DNA of 64,000 nt from positions 186,001-250,000 of the forward strand of contig JAIVFH010000018.1 of assembly GCA_025765595.1 (NCBI GenBank), read 5' to 3'. The first letter of the stretch is position 1; every line of letters starts with the position of its first letter. The notes beneath the pieces were generated by a model that did not search any database, was not told the origin of the DNA, and was given only the letters and a program-made list of their open reading frames with translations. Made by a program: the position numbers and the translations under genes. Positions 10,112 to 21,779 of this stretch are shown here, piece by piece. The DNA comes from Obelidium mucronatum (taxonomy: Eukaryota; Chytridiomycota; Chytridiomycetes; Chytridiales; Chytriomycetaceae).

Positions 10112-13100
10112 TCATTTCATCATACAAAAGTTGCGAACAACGGTTAAAACTTCGTTTCGCGTGAACGGTTTTACCAGTACTGAGGAAAAAGGTCAATCAG
10201 TTAACAGCTTTGTCGCAAATATCTCTCAAACCTGATTGGAATCCAAAATTCATCGGATCGTTGTCACCTGTGAAAAAGGTATTTCCCGTTACCGCTATTA
10301 TAGGGATTCGCTTTTTTGGAGCTGTTGTTGGCACTGCAGCAATTGGAAATTGCACCGACGACCGACGAACTGCTGTTCGGTTTTCCAGCTCTCTAATTTT
10401 AACGGCAGCTTGTCGCCCATCGAGTATTGGCATTTCCAAATCCTGAAACAACAAAGAGAAATCAGAAATTATGGGTAGTGTCCTCTGCAATTAGGTACCA
10501 TGAGAATCAAGCCAAACTTAGCTGGATTGTCGTTGAATGCCTTCAAAGCCTCTTCGCCATTTTCTGCTTCTTCGCATTCATAACCACTTCTTTCTAATTG
10601 GGCGCGAAGTACTTTCCTATTAATGCTGCTATCATCTGAAGTGAAGTCAATAGTGATCATTGCTATTCGAGTTATCATACTGCACCTGCAATAAGAATGG
10701 GTCTGTAGCTTTTTTCTTCAGTCGTTAGGATATTTGCAGATTGTGATGTAGATTCACTTTTTGTGACGGGCTCTTCTATGAGTTGAGTCTTGATTGTGAA
10801 AGAAATCGTAGACCCCTCTCCTTTCACACTCCTGACTTGAATAGAGCCTCCCTGAATCAAAACGTCAATCACATGATTTTTAATGAATCGTTGCTTCTTA
10901 CCATAAGGGTGATAAGTTCTTTTGCAATGTATAATCCAAGGCCTGAACCCCCATAATCCGCGTGAGTCTTATAAGAAGCTTGATTGAACTGCTGCACCAG
11001 CAGCTTTTGTTCGACCGGCGTCATACCCGGACCCATATCTATAATTGCAAATTGCAACGTAATAGTCTCATCCTCAATGTGCTTGACATCTATTTCGACA
11101 ATGACTTTCGGTCTGGCGTCTTTCATAATGAGAGGCTTTTTATCTTGGTGATCAGCAGTGGACTTCAGTGCATTCGCAATCAAACTGCTCAAAACTTGAG
11201 CCAATCGTGCTGGATCTCCTCCCAAATGCTGCGTTTCTGAGAGAGTCAAATTTTCTAATCCTTCCCGTAACTCCAATTTGAGAAGAATCTTCATTTTCCT
11301 CGCTTCTTCAGCAAACCCATCAAAGACTGTCTTTGCCAAAATGACAGGGTCTAATGCAGTCGTGGTGCTAATCTTCACAAGATTCATGTTCAGTTTTGAC
11401 ATGTTTAAGCAGTCATCTGCAATCGATTTCTGGTGTTTGGCGCAGAGGGCAATTGAGGAGACTGCATCTGTAGTTGAATCCAGCAAGTCGCTTAACTCCT
11501 CATCCATTTTATATCTTTCCTTGATAATCGTTGAGAGATCAGATAAAAGCGATGTGAGAAGTTCATTATTGTTTTGGATTCCATTCAGTGGATTCCTAAT
11601 TTCATGACAGATCTGGCGAAAGAGTCAAGTTACGTGATGAGAGCTGGGAAAGACATCCATACCATGTCAATATATCGCTCTTGTTGATTCCGGGATGATT
11701 CTGCTTCTTCGGTTCGCCTTTTTTCTGCCGCCAATATTTTCTCCTGATCATCAGTTTCTTTTCGAACTTTTTCCGCCATCATTTGCTCATGTAGAATATC
11801 ATTTGTAATATCGCGAATAACTCCCGTGAATAAGTGAACACCCTCTTGCTTAATCTCAGTGACCGATAAATGAATATTGAATTCAGTGCCATCTTTTTTG
11901 CGGCCCTTCAATACACGACCTCTCCCGATGACATTTTTCGTGCCCGTTTGCATATATTTGTATATTATAGCTTGGTGATTGATTGGCATGCCCGAAGGCA
12001 TGAGGATGTCAATGTTTTCTCCCACTAAGAAGAAAAAAAAAAAAAAAAAAGAATCATGAGGCACAAATTTAAATGAAGTTGTATACATACGTATCTCCTC
12101 ACTAGAATATCCAAATATAATGGGAATGGCTGAATTTATCCTCAAGATGGAAGCATTTGTGTCGATTATAATAATCCCATCAATCACTGAATCCAACACA
12201 CTTCCAAGAATTTTTCTTTCAGCCATAATCCTGCTCTCCGCCTCATGGATATTTTGCTCCAAGACGACTTCTTTTTCATGAATGCGCCGTAGCTCCATAA
12301 GTTCATAGTCGTGCTGTCGTTGAAGTTGCATCATGGCATGATCATGTTGTTTCTTGAGTTCTGACATTTTAAGCCCTTGCGCTTCGTGCAACACGAGTAG
12401 CTGCTCATTATGCTCGCCTACTAATCTTGCTCGAGCTTCTCGCTGCCTGATTTTGCTCAGTCTCATCTTTTCTTCCTTTATTTTCACGGGCTCTTGGTCA
12501 GTGTCTGAGGAAGAGGTTTTGATCGACAATGCAGACCGAAGGTATGGCGAAATAGCCAATGACGAGGGACTCATTCCTGCAAATCCCAGACTCTCGGTGG
12601 ATGCCGTGGATGAGAACCGTGAGTTGCTACAAAACGATGACACTGAAGATGATAAGGAATTTCGCTCGTCTGAAGGCTCCAATGAATCAGTCAGCGCATT
12701 GAGGGATACTTTCACACGGTGAGTGGAGTTTGCGGAGGACTGTAACTCCCGGAGCCTGTGATCAAACATTAAAAAAATGAATGAGGGAGGCATTCTATCA
12801 TGTTGAAAAAATTTAACTTACTTTTCTTCATGCTCTTCGTTCAAGTTACATAGTTGCATTCTATGTCGGTCTATAAGTTTTCTAACTTCCCTCATGTGTT
12901 GCTCTTCTTCACTTTTGGCTTTCATATTATCCTTTAGAGCGGCTAATGACACTTTTTCCTCTCGGCGTTCGTTACAGTGCTTGATATCAAGTGCATGGAG
13001 GGCTTCTTGCTGAACAGTTCTGAGTCGAAGCGCTTCATCAGTGCAAGCATGTCTGTAGCCGTGTTTTTTTTAACTGATGTGTTTGTATTACAACTGAAGT

Positions 13101-14211
13101 TGATGACTCACTTCAAGTTAAAAAGCTCCTTAATGTGCAAAATTTCCATTCTTTGAACTTCTTTCAACTGATCCAGGGACTTCTTATCCAAGACCTTTTG
13201 ATGATTTGCCTTTGCTCCATACCTCTTTCGCATGAGATTCTGAGCATCCATATTTAAATGCTTGATTTCCATTTCGTAAACCGTTTTATCATGAGTATTG
13301 CGAGATTCCTGGATCGAGGAAAGGTTTTTGCACTTTCTTGAATGTATTTTTTCAACATGGGCAATGGTTTCTTCAAACTCTTGGCGGTTTTGGTCCAAGA
13401 TTTGTTGGACCTAAGCGTCATTGCTATAGTTCAGACTTCAAGGAAGAAATACCAATTTCCGCCAACAATTTCCGCCAACTCACATGTCGTGCAAGTTTAG
13501 CATCAGACGCCTTTTGAAATATTTTCATGTCTCGTAGCTGCCAAATAAAAAAAAAACATGGACGGTGAGATATGTTGGAACACGATTTGTGTTTGGTGTT
13601 TTTTCTACTTTGGCGTCTGACGAGAATCCTTCGGTCAGTGCCTTTTCCCGTCGCACTGTAGCCTTCAAAGACAATCGCTCTTCGAATATTGCTTGCTTTT
13701 GGGATATTTCTGATCGTTGTTGCTCCTTCAGCTGTGAAATTTCGATTTCGTTTCGAGCAAGCAAGAATGCTTCCTCAGTCTTGTTCAGATACTGCTCGTG
13801 GGATGCAATCAAAGCCTCTTCAATAATGACGTATTCTTCACGTAATCTTGTGAAAATAATCCTGCAATTAAAGAGGTTGAGTTGAGAAGCTGCGAAGTGA
13901 TTGGTTTAAAGTTTTAACCGTTGCTGCATGTCTTCTGCATCTGCTCTGTCAACAGAGTTTAAAGGCAGATAAACTGAGGACACTGCTGAATATTTTTCGG
14001 AAGAAACAGGAGAGAAGGGCTCTATGTTTGAACTGGTCCAACTGGGTTGGGTTGTTCGTGGTGTCGTCATTGCCACCTTCAAGGGACATCCCGATTCCGA
14101 AGTTGGGGGCAAAGAAGGCTTTCCTTCATAACTTGAAGAACTGTCGCACTCAGATACCACAATCGAAAGAGAGTGCTTTCTTCCACCAGTTGGAGAATTT
14201 GACCTGAACAT
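10112..14211 (-). CDS. Hybrid histidine kinase with coiled-coil sensor region, PAS, HisKA, HATPase and receiver domains
   Basis: A many-exon gene of over 1,000 codons. From the N-terminus: a Ser/Thr-rich leader (MFRSNSP); long charged coiled coils over roughly 14000-12250; a PAS domain (VLDSVIDGIIIIDTNASIL, then GRKKDGTEFNIHLSVTEI); an H-box ICHEIRNPLNG with the phosphorylated His; an N-box with LIANALKST; G boxes DMGPGMT and GGSGLGLY; and a receiver with acidic pair ADDSSINRKVL, phospho-acceptor Asp in LILMDLEMPILDG and Lys in LVKPFTRNE. The receiver end fits only if a donor at 10231 (GTTTGA) joins 10179. A poly-T tract fills one intron near 12030-12050. The kinase autophosphorylates His and passes phosphate to the receiver, normally feeding an HPt protein. 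No membrane segment is visible, so the sensor is probably cytosolic. The signal is unknown. Confidence 0.88.
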
Positions 14212-14499
14212 GATGATCTTAAACAATGGAATCCCAGAATTCTCTATCGGTTCACGCAATCATTCCGCAATCATCTTGCAATCGGATCTCACGACACGCA
14301 CGAATTCACGAATTCTTGTATTATCGAATTCCAAATATATCCCCGCTATTTATCGATTTCGATTTGCCACTTGGTAAGGAGACTCGAGCAGAAGCCAATC
14401 CTGATTCAAGGAGGTAGTGACAATGTCTCCTGTTACAAAAAGGGGGCCGGAGTGTATATATGTTTTTGAAACAACTGGTCGTGAAATACTTCAAAAAAG

Positions 14500-15657
14500 A
14501 TGAGTGGTCGACAACGAACACTCATTTTGATGAATCAACTGGAGCAGCTGCACCCTCTGCCGCCCAAACTACAAGACCTCTTACCGGACTTGGACAAGAG
14601 TTCAGCGGACGATGGCGCAGCCAGCCAGCGTGTGTCTTGCGGCCAAGTGGCTCAACGGCCCGATTGGCCAAACACAAACGACGACGGCGACGGCGAAGAA
14701 GATAAAGAAGAAGAAGAAGAAGAAGACGGAAACGACGACCGGGACGGAGACACAGAGGCGCCCGCGCGGGGCGCAAGTCCCTGCGCTGCCACAGCCACAG
14801 CCACAGCCGCCGCCCGCCCGCCGCCGCCGCCGCCAGTGTCGCCGCCGCCGTCGGGGCCGCCGGACGAACCGCCGCGAGCGCCGTTCGAGTCGCTTCTGGC
14901 GGCGGCGCTGGCCGAGGACCCGCCGGGCGATGCAGGCGCTGGCGCGTTAGACACAGTCACCCACAACTCGCAAAATAAGGACTTCTACCACCACCGAGGC
15001 TACCACCACCAACAGCACCCTCCTGCCATTACGCTGCCTTCTCCTATTCCGTACTACGAGTCAAATAGCCCTCCTTCGCACCACGGCCCTTACTATCAAT
15101 ATCCGTATTCATTCCCTCGACCACCAATGCCACATTCCTCGATAAACCATATGCCATACCCTCTAGATTCCAATCGGAATCCATACCATCTTCAGCCCCA
15201 ATACCAACGGCATGGCCTAGTTCCATCACAACCACCTCATCTTCAAAACCCACAACTGCCAAGGCCACCAGTCTTTCCATCTAACCCCAAATCTGTAAAT
15301 GGATTGAGCCAGAATCAAGTTCAACGGGAAAGCGTCAGCACAAGACAACTGGCCAAAGGTGCGACCTCAGAGTCACCTTCACCTTCTGATACCAGATCAG
15401 TCTCTCCAACCATTTCCGCCACTTCCAACAATGCACAGGAAACCACCACCAAGCGACCGCCACGGAAGCCACTTGTGTTTGTGTGTTCCATTTGTGGTGG
15501 AATATCGAACAGAAAACAGGACCTGCAGCGCCATGAAGCGACACATACGCAGATCAAAAATTATGTGTGTCCTGTCTTGACATGCAAATTTGCGTTTGTC
15601 CGCAAAGACGCCTTGTCTCGTCATATTAAAAGCAAACATCGTGATCTTGAAAAATAA
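14500..15657 (+). CDS. C2H2 zinc-finger protein with long disordered N-terminus
   Basis: A single open frame of 385 codons. Residues 60-150 are acidic and Ala/Pro-rich (very GC-rich DNA at 14790-14960), and residues 150-320 are Pro/His/Tyr/Gln-rich and probably disordered. Two C2H2 fingers lie at the C-terminus: FVCSICGGISNRKQDLQRH and YVCPVLTCKFAFVRKDALSRH, followed by IKSKH. Two adjacent C-terminal fingers after a disordered activation-like region are typical of fungal transcription factors, so a nuclear DNA-binding role is inferred. The target is not recognisable. It is divergent from the histidine kinase, with about 290 bases between the start codons, so co-regulation or control of that gene is possible but not shown. 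Confidence 0.82.
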   Translation: MSGRQRTLILMNQLEQLHPLPPKLQDLLPDLDKSSADDGAASQRVSCGQVAQRPDWPNTNDDGDGEEDKEEEEEEDGNDDRDGDTEAPARGASPCAATATATAAARPPPPPPVSPPPSGPPDEPPRAPFESLLAAALAEDPPGDAGAGALDTVTHNSQNKDFYHHRGYHHQQHPPAITLPSPIPYYESNSPPSHHGPYYQYPYSFPRPPMPHSSINHMPYPLDSNRNPYHLQPQYQRHGLVPSQPPHLQNPQLPRPPVFPSNPKSVNGLSQNQVQRESVSTRQLAKGATSESPSPSDTRSVSPTISATSNNAQETTTKRPPRKPLVFVCSICGGISNRKQDLQRHEATHTQIKNYVCPVLTCKFAFVRKDALSRHIKSKHRDLEK

Positions 15658-15793
15658 ATCATGCTATTAAGTACATAGTTTTTTTTCGCATATATTCGCA
15701 TTATTAACTGTTGCGGTTTTCAATATGAGTCGTCTGACTTGGGAACAGAAAGGGAATGTGCAAAATTTCGTCTCCAACAACTTAAGCCATATA

Positions 15794-16312
15794 CTAGTTT
15801 ATTTGACCTTGATCGGTTGTTTTTTTAATGATTCGAATGTGAATGGCGCTGTTCTTTCGCTCGCTCACGCTGTCCTCCTTCTCCTATCGCAAGAATATGA
15901 AATTAAGCAAAAAAGAAAAAGAAAAAACAAACAAACAAGAATAAGGAGACCTCATCATCCTCGATCAAATCGTCAATAAGGTTTACGGTAGATGTTGTTA
16001 TTTCAAAGTCAATGTCTGTCCCAGCTGCCTGTACGGCCAAAGCCACTGATACTGCTTTGCTCACAGCAGCACCAAGACCATGGACAACAGCGTGACTAAT
16101 TTATTGGGTTGTAATAGTTGTAATAGGTGAGTACGCTGCTCCGTACTTCTGGACAAAAGGCAAAACTCAAACTTGTGCGCTTTGAGCAAGTTTTCGCATC
16201 GTTTGCAAAGGGCCTTGAAATTGCTCTTCCTGGATACATATACGTCCGTTACGAGAGTAGGTTTCCTCTGCGGTGCTCGTTTTGCAATAGTTTTGGTTGG
16301 AAGAGGGGGCAT
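15794..16312 (-). CDS. POP7: RNase P/MRP subunit Pop7 (Rpp20, Alba family)
   Basis: Exons 16312-16155, 16095-15951 and 15883-15794 give about 130 residues, normal for Pop7. Diagnostic passages are TDVYVSRKSNFKALCKRCE, then HAVVHGLGAAVSKAVSVAL, then ITTSTVNLIDDL, and a final exon with ERKNSAIHIRIIKKTT. This is the standard Alba-fold arrangement of Rpp20/Pop7, which with Pop6/Rpp25 binds the P3 arm of RNase P and RNase MRP RNA for tRNA and rRNA maturation in the nucleolus. The first donor (GTCCAG) is atypical but is the only one that keeps the phase; a nearby GTACTC donor would break the frame. It is convergent with the zinc-finger gene and downstream of the UPF0193 gene on the same strand, 36 bases apart. 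Confidence 0.85.
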
Positions 16313-16347
16313 TTATTATTGGCGTTCTTTTTTGGAAGTCAGGAAGT

Positions 16348-17423
16348 TTATTGGGCATCCCGGTCAATTTGCTCAAGCCTTTTGATTCGAAGTGCAATCT
16401 CACTTTGGATTTGCTTTCGATACACGTCTCCGCGTCCCAAGGCGACCATGTCATCCAACCACTGCTTACGTTCCTCAATTTCCTTGAAAACTTGAAAAGT
16501 ACTTGAGTAATTTCAATACGATAACCATGCGAAAATAGGAACCTACTTACCCATATCAAACTCATCTATTTCGTTTGCTCCCGCTCCTTCGGCGGCTCTA
16601 GCAACTGTTCCTCGAACGCCTCCCTTGTTGCACCCCTTTCGACGCCCATATCCGATCCGCGTAGTAGATTCAGAGCAACCCAATGAGGATTTCTTTTCGC
16701 CGCTACTCTCTGTATCCAACAAATCTTTGTGATCCTCAAGCTGACCCTCATCGTCATCATCTTCATCCACCACTTCATTCTTCCCTCCATCTGTTTCCAT
16801 AAAACGCTGAAGTTTCTTCTTTTCAACATTCCTGTCCTTTTTCATGGTGGGTCGAAACTTTTCTTGCTCAAACGCGTCGCTTTCCAAAATCGTGGCTAGT
16901 GGACGTAAGCTAGGCCTTGGACACGTGATTTCTGCCATCATGGCGCGCTTTTTTTGATGTCTGTATTGGGCGTTGATATCGGCCTGCGAGAAACCGCTGG
17001 TGGTGGTGGATGCTGATGCCATTGATCCTGCGCTTGAGGGTCTGGGTGCCATTCCAGGATGAGGCTTAGAGGGAAGGGATGATCCCGCTGTTATTTATTT
17101 TAAGTTTCAAGTGACAAGAAAATAGTGGGGGGGGGGGGGGGGGGGGGGGGGGATTTTTTTTTTTGTTACGTACAACTGACGAGTTGGTCCAACATGCGCT
17201 GCTGAAAGTTTGATAGCTTCGATGATCCCATCATTGACTTGAAAAGCTGCTTTGTGTCTTTACTTAGGCAGTCTTCTTTGGCGATGGATTCCGCGACTGA
17301 CGGAGGCCCACGCGATGACATTCCAGTTTTGAAACCAGGACCGGATCGGTGTCCTGGATTCGATTTTTGGGACGCGATAGAAGAAGCCGAGAATAGATTG
17401 TAGCGAGGGTATCCTGGCTCCAT
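16348..17423 (-). CDS. UPF0193 (C22orf23/EVG1-like) protein, likely ciliary
   Basis: Exons 17423-17174, 17087-16551 and 16490-16348 give about 310 residues. The family landmarks appear in order: KLSNFQQRMLDQLV in exon 1, KKRAMMAEITCPRPS in exon 2 and IEERKQWLDDMVALGRGD in exon 3, the last followed by IALRIKRLEQIDRDAQ at the end. UPF0193 is restricted to organisms with cilia or flagella and its biochemical role is unknown, so a flagellar function is inferred from distribution. An acidic insert (VVDEDDDDEGQ) sits in the middle. The first intron contains a run of 26 C residues on the coding strand (plus strand G at 17127-17152) beside a T tract. This supports a flagellated organism. Confidence 0.78.
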
Positions 17424-17524
17424 GCTCCACTACTTTTTTTTTTGTGGGGGAATTTATTTGGGATTTATTCAATCAAAGGTTTGTCAACAAAAAGGAATAC
17501 TACAATTATTTCATTGGAACATTT

Positions 17525-18165
17525 CTACATGTTTCTCAACTTGGCTAATCTCTCTCCCAATTCATCCTGTTCCTTGTTTGTTGATGGCAAATTATTAATA
17601 AGATTTGATTGTGCGGTTCCAGGCATTTGCATTTGCAACTCCAAGCCGTTTTCGTCTGCCACTTTTTGCAATAATTCATCTACTTGATCTGCTGGTGTAG
17701 TCATTGCGGTTGTTTGACCCATGGCCGTATCCATATATGCAGTCTGAACATCCAAATCTTCAAATTGCTGCTCAAATCTATCCATCACCATAGAAATCTA
17801 GTTGCAAGGTTTAGGATCCAGGTGCATTCGAAAGTCAACACATATTTTGTACTCCATCGCACCTGTTCCAGATTCATGCTCTCCATTGCCTTGTCCTATT
17901 TGAAAAACAAAGACACTTAAACAAAAGAAAAAAAAAATAAAAAAAATAAATAAGAATCACTAGGCTACCATTCCTTTTACGACTCCCGCCATAGACTGAG
18001 TTACAGCACGCATTGTAACGGCAGTTTGTACACGAGATGCAACAGCGTCAACGCGAGAAGCGAGCCTCAAAAAGTTGATTGCTTCATTCTTTTTACGGAT
18101 GGCATTCGCTGCATAGATTTTTGCGCCCTCCATATTATTTTGTTGAATCGCCTAAACGTGGTGAT

Positions 18166-18211
<46 letters not shown>

Positions 18212-18612
18212 CTTTGTTTCTTGGAATATGAAAGAAGAAGAAAAAAAAATACCTTTTTGACTTTCGCCTTTTCGACTCCTTCATCTTTTTGAGCTTTTTT
18301 GGCGTTTCGCTCGAGCTGCTTTGCTGTGAACTTTTTTTTAAAAAAATAGCAACTGCTTTAGAAGCTCAGAATCCTCAAACAAAGACAATTATTGGAAGAA
18401 AGAATAATATTTTGCTGTTTGTGCATGTATCTGAGTGTTCGCGGCGCCTTAGTGGGTGGTAGTGGAGTAGGAGGTGGGGGGTATCCAAGCAGTAGTACCT
18501 TCAGCGTAAACAGATGCTCTATCGGATTCGTAAATCAAGAAGTTAGAGAATAATTGGCGAATAACGAGCTGTTTCAAAGGAAGAAGTAGAACGCACTCTC
18601 AAGACCAGACAT
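17525..18612 (-). CDS. DID2: ESCRT-III protein Did2/CHMP1
   Basis: Supported exons are 18330-18253 ([17 protein letters not shown]), 18151-17969 ([20 protein letters not shown] and [15 protein letters not shown]), 17895-17863 and 17797-17525 ([14 protein letters not shown]). These are the hallmark sequences of CHMP1/Did2, an ESCRT-III accessory subunit that recruits Vps4 through its C-terminal MIM1 helix; here the end [12 protein letters not shown] fits that MIM1 helix. The protein acts in multivesicular-body sorting and cytokinesis. The first exon is not resolved: an ATG at 18612 (MSGLES) is likely, but the link to 18330 is unclear. A 38-codon open run around 18570-18455 lies between. One intron is filled by 42 consecutive T on the coding strand. 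It is divergent from the DHHC gene, with 36 bases between candidate starts. Confidence 0.87.
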
Positions 18613-18648
18613 GTTTTTCAAGTTATTTATTTTTAAACTTCTGAAAAC

Positions 18649-19806
18649 ATGAGACTGATGCCTCCAACTGCGAGCATCCAGAACATTGCGAAGCTAATGG
18701 CCCGCCTCGAAGGACCGTGTGTCAGGTAATAAATAGATCGGGCATGGGAACCGAGGGGGAGGGGGCAGGCGGCCAGTCTTGATCATTTGAGGGGGTATAT
18801 TGACATATTCATTCCAGAATCCTCGGGGCCTTCCTTGTACTCGTTACTATAGTTCTGATCTCTTCAATTGGTTTTGAAATGCTGACATTCACTCTGCCAT
18901 TGAGATTCCCTCCATCGGATGAAATCACAATCTCTACAATCCTCAAGTGGATCCACACCCTCGCCACATTCTATATTCTGCTATTGATTTCATTCAACTT
19001 TTATCTTTGCGTTGTCACGAAACCGGGATACACGGATAAACTGATGAATGAATGGATGCGTCTGACGAATAACACTGGAGGCGGCCTATCAGAGGATGTC
19101 CCGTTAATGTCGATTTCCAGTACGACTGCAGAGGATAATTCAAGCAGCAGTAGTGACCACGTCATTGATGCGGATTCTCCTGTATCTGCTAAACCGGCGG
19201 ACGATCCATTGGGGGTTTTGAAAATGAAACTCTGCAGGCATTGTAAGCACCCCAAGCCTGATAGAGCTCATCACTGTAAAGTTTGTAATCGGTGTGTGAT
19301 GAAGGTGTGTATGTGTTTGTGTGTGCTTTTGATTGTCTTGGGTGTTGGGAAAAAGTCCGCAATTTTTTGATAAACAAACACAGATGGATCATCACTGCCC
19401 GTGGATCAACAACTGTGTCGGCCACTTCAACCATAGATACTTTACATTGTTCACTATCTACGCTTCAATGGGAACTGGGTATTTTTCCCTCATGAACCTC
19501 AATATTTTTGTTGACGTTTTCTTTCGTGACGCACCACATGTATGTAAACAACTTGATACAACAATTGACTTCCATGTGCAATCAGTAACTCTCAAAAAAA
19601 AAACAATAGAAGCAATACAAAATTGCCCAATCAATCTATCTGGAAATATTTCTTCTTTTGTTTATCTTGGCATCCGCCTTATCCATCATGATTGGAGTCT
19701 TGGGGGGCTTGAATCTGTACTACGTTTGTACTGGGCAGACCCAAATTGAGGTACTTGATAATCGCTGGATGAAAAATATGGCACGAGCTAATGGAGGGGT
19801 ATGTGC

Positions 19807-19864
<58 letters not shown>

Positions 19865-20151
19865 GCGCGTTGTTGAGTCCTAACACCGCTTTTTGTTGTC
19901 GCAAGACTTTTGTTAATGAGGTAATGAAATGCGCGCGGTATGATTTGCCGAATATCTGATTTATTTCGTAACAGTACGACGTTGGGACATGGCGCAACTT
20001 GCGTGTTCATTTCAACATTCGAACCAAATCTTGGCGCGGATGGGCCGGATTATTGCTTCCGAAAACAAGAGAACCCGTTGGAGATGGGGTTACGTATACA
20101 AAAGTGGCCAGTTTGTACAGAAAAGACGTTCGCGATGGAGACTTTGTTTAA
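18649..20151 (+). CDS. DHHC palmitoyltransferase
   Basis: Six exons: 18649-18725, 18818-19304, 19384-19539, 19610-19798, a 15-base microexon 19906-19920, and 19975-20151. The product is about 366 residues with four hydrophobic segments. The cysteine-rich domain runs from [20 protein letters not shown] across an intron into [20 protein letters not shown], so the catalytic Asp-His-His-Cys is intact. The TTxE-like position is diverged, and the C-terminal motif appears as [14 protein letters not shown], assembled only if the microexon is used. DHHC enzymes S-palmitoylate membrane proteins at Golgi, ER or plasma membrane. A Ser/Asp-rich insert ([14 protein letters not shown]) precedes the catalytic domain. 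The intron before the microexon contains 54 consecutive T, so size variation there is likely. Confidence 0.9.
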
Positions 20152-20252
20152 AGAAGAGGCGAATAAATTTCGATTTAAAAGAAGTGCTATGCATAAGTAA
20201 TTTACGCAAGGTTGAGTTTATTCAAATTGCAACGACATCAATCAATCATTAT

Positions 20253-21075
20253 TCAGTTAATTTTGGCGTTGCTGAAATCCATTTCTGGATGCTGCTGTTG
20301 GAACTTTTTCAGGACCTCTTGCTTCTTGAGTTCGTCACTGGAAGGAAGTCCTGCTGCCTTTTGACGCTGATCAAACTGGAGTGAAAAGAGAGTCGTGTCA
20401 GTAATTGTTTCATGTTCTTGGTCGGTCCTTAAACACTGTTACCATCATTTTTTCCACCATAGATCTGGTTTCACCATCCAAGTCTCCGAGTTTGGAGTTT
20501 TCAGGCTGAATCTTGGTGGTGTCGATGGCAGGGTGGTGGGTAACGACGTTTTTCCACCATTCCTACGGAACATTTCTAAGTAACAAGGCCCAGCTTCTCA
20601 CAATTAAACTCACCATGCCATTGACTTTTTCCAGATTAATCAAGACCTCACCATTGTCTAAGTAAAACCAGTGTTGAGTCTTCTGAGATGAAAATCGGCG
20701 CTCTCTTACCAATAGTCCACGTAGAATCATCCAGTTTAACGGATTTGCACAAAGTGCCTTCAATTATGGGTTCGTCCTTCTTGTTTTTGAAGGCAACCCG
20801 CAGCGAATCCTTCTTGATTTGGATGTCGAGGTCCTTTCCTTTAACGCCCTTTCCGACATTAATTCTGATTTCGACGTCTTGAAGAGTTTGCTTCCACTTG
20901 TATGGAAGAGCTGATGCGACGAGAGATAGAGAGCGTGTGTGCTTAGTCGCCCAAGCATTGGACTTTGACAGTGTTTCAACTACTCACCGGCCTGCTCGGC
21001 TTCTTCTTTAGCACGAGCCTCTTTATCAATGCGCTCCTGCTCTTCGGCGGACAACTCCTTTGAATCAGCCATCAT
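20253..21075 (-). CDS. NudC-type CS-domain chaperone
   Basis: A multi-exon gene, start [17 protein letters not shown], about 170 residues. The CS domain follows: [20 protein letters not shown], then [18 protein letters not shown], then [16 protein letters not shown] and [15 protein letters not shown]. The C-terminal part has [20 protein letters not shown] and ends with the typical [13 protein letters not shown]. NudC proteins assist Hsp90 and stabilise LIS1 and dynein for nuclear migration and mitosis in the cytoplasm. The protein is short and lacks the long N-terminal region of animal NUDC, as is usual in fungi. The first intron donor is GTGAGT. It lies head-to-tail with the mitochondrial uL14 gene upstream on the same strand. 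Confidence 0.92.
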
Positions 21076-21149
21076 TTTTTCACAATCGCAGTCGTTGTTT
21101 TTAAGCAAATATTTATGATTTAATTTATTTATCATGACTTTGTTCCCCT

Positions 21150-21673
21150 TCACACCATCTTTGGCGCCAGCGACGCAATCTTTGCCCACCGCTTCTGCCG
21201 CGCTTCGAGCGCCACGACGCCCAACACTCTGTTGCCCAGCGGCGTGCCCTGCTTCGACAGCATCACGACGGCGTTGTCGTCGAACTTGACAAAGGTTCCG
21301 TCGAGGCGGCGCACGGGCTGCACGGTGCGCACGACGAGGGCGCGCGCGACGTCTTTTTTTGTTTTTTGTGTTTTGGTTTGGTTTGGTTTGAGTCGCCGGT
21401 CTCTACTCACCGCCCTTCTTCAGCTTCGACACCGCGTTCGAGGACCCGCCCTCGCCGCTCGCAAGCGGCCGCGCCTTCTTGACTACACACACAACTTCGT
21501 CGCCCAGCGAGGCCACCCGCGCCCCACCCATCACATTGATCACTTCAACAACCAGCGCTGCATGCGGGAGGAACGAATGTCTTAGCATCGGAATCGCAAG
21601 TTTGCACCAAGTAGCAATCGCTTTTACCTCCAGAGTTGTCAATGACTTTCGCAAACGATTTTAGGAGGAGCAT
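21150..21673 (-). CDS. MRPL38: Mitochondrial large-subunit ribosomal protein uL14m
   Basis: Three exons: 21673 down to the donor near 21625 (MLLLKSFAKVIDNSG), a central exon beginning LVVEVINVMGGARVA, and a last exon (ALVVRTVQPVRRLDGTFVKF then DDNAVVMLSKQGTPLGNRVL). Both GT-AG introns keep the frame and the total is about 137 residues, close to bacterial L14 with a small insert. uL14 binds 23S-type rRNA at the subunit interface. The differences from cytosolic uL14 (RPL23) and the bacterial-type sequence point to the mitochondrial ribosome. The yeast gene name is used by homology. The second half is locally very GC-rich. A separate presequence is not obvious, as in other uL14m proteins. Confidence 0.85.
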
Positions 21674-21779
21674 TTCGATGTTGGTTGGTTTTGTCTCAAA
21701 AATAAAATAGAGAAGAAAAAAAAGGAGAAAAAAAATACATTTTTTTTAAGTGAATATTTATTAATTTAATTTCATTCAG

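Noticed and set aside
10197..10232. Reading the kinase receiver straight through to a stop at GLRDICDKAV
   Set aside because: It would lose the conserved Lys-Pro-Phe. A GTTTGA donor at 10231 joined to 10179 restores VLVKPF in frame.
15725..15979. An 84-codon plus frame (MSRLTWEQKG)
   Set aside because: It overlaps, on the opposite strand, the last exon and intron of Pop7, which is clearly coding.
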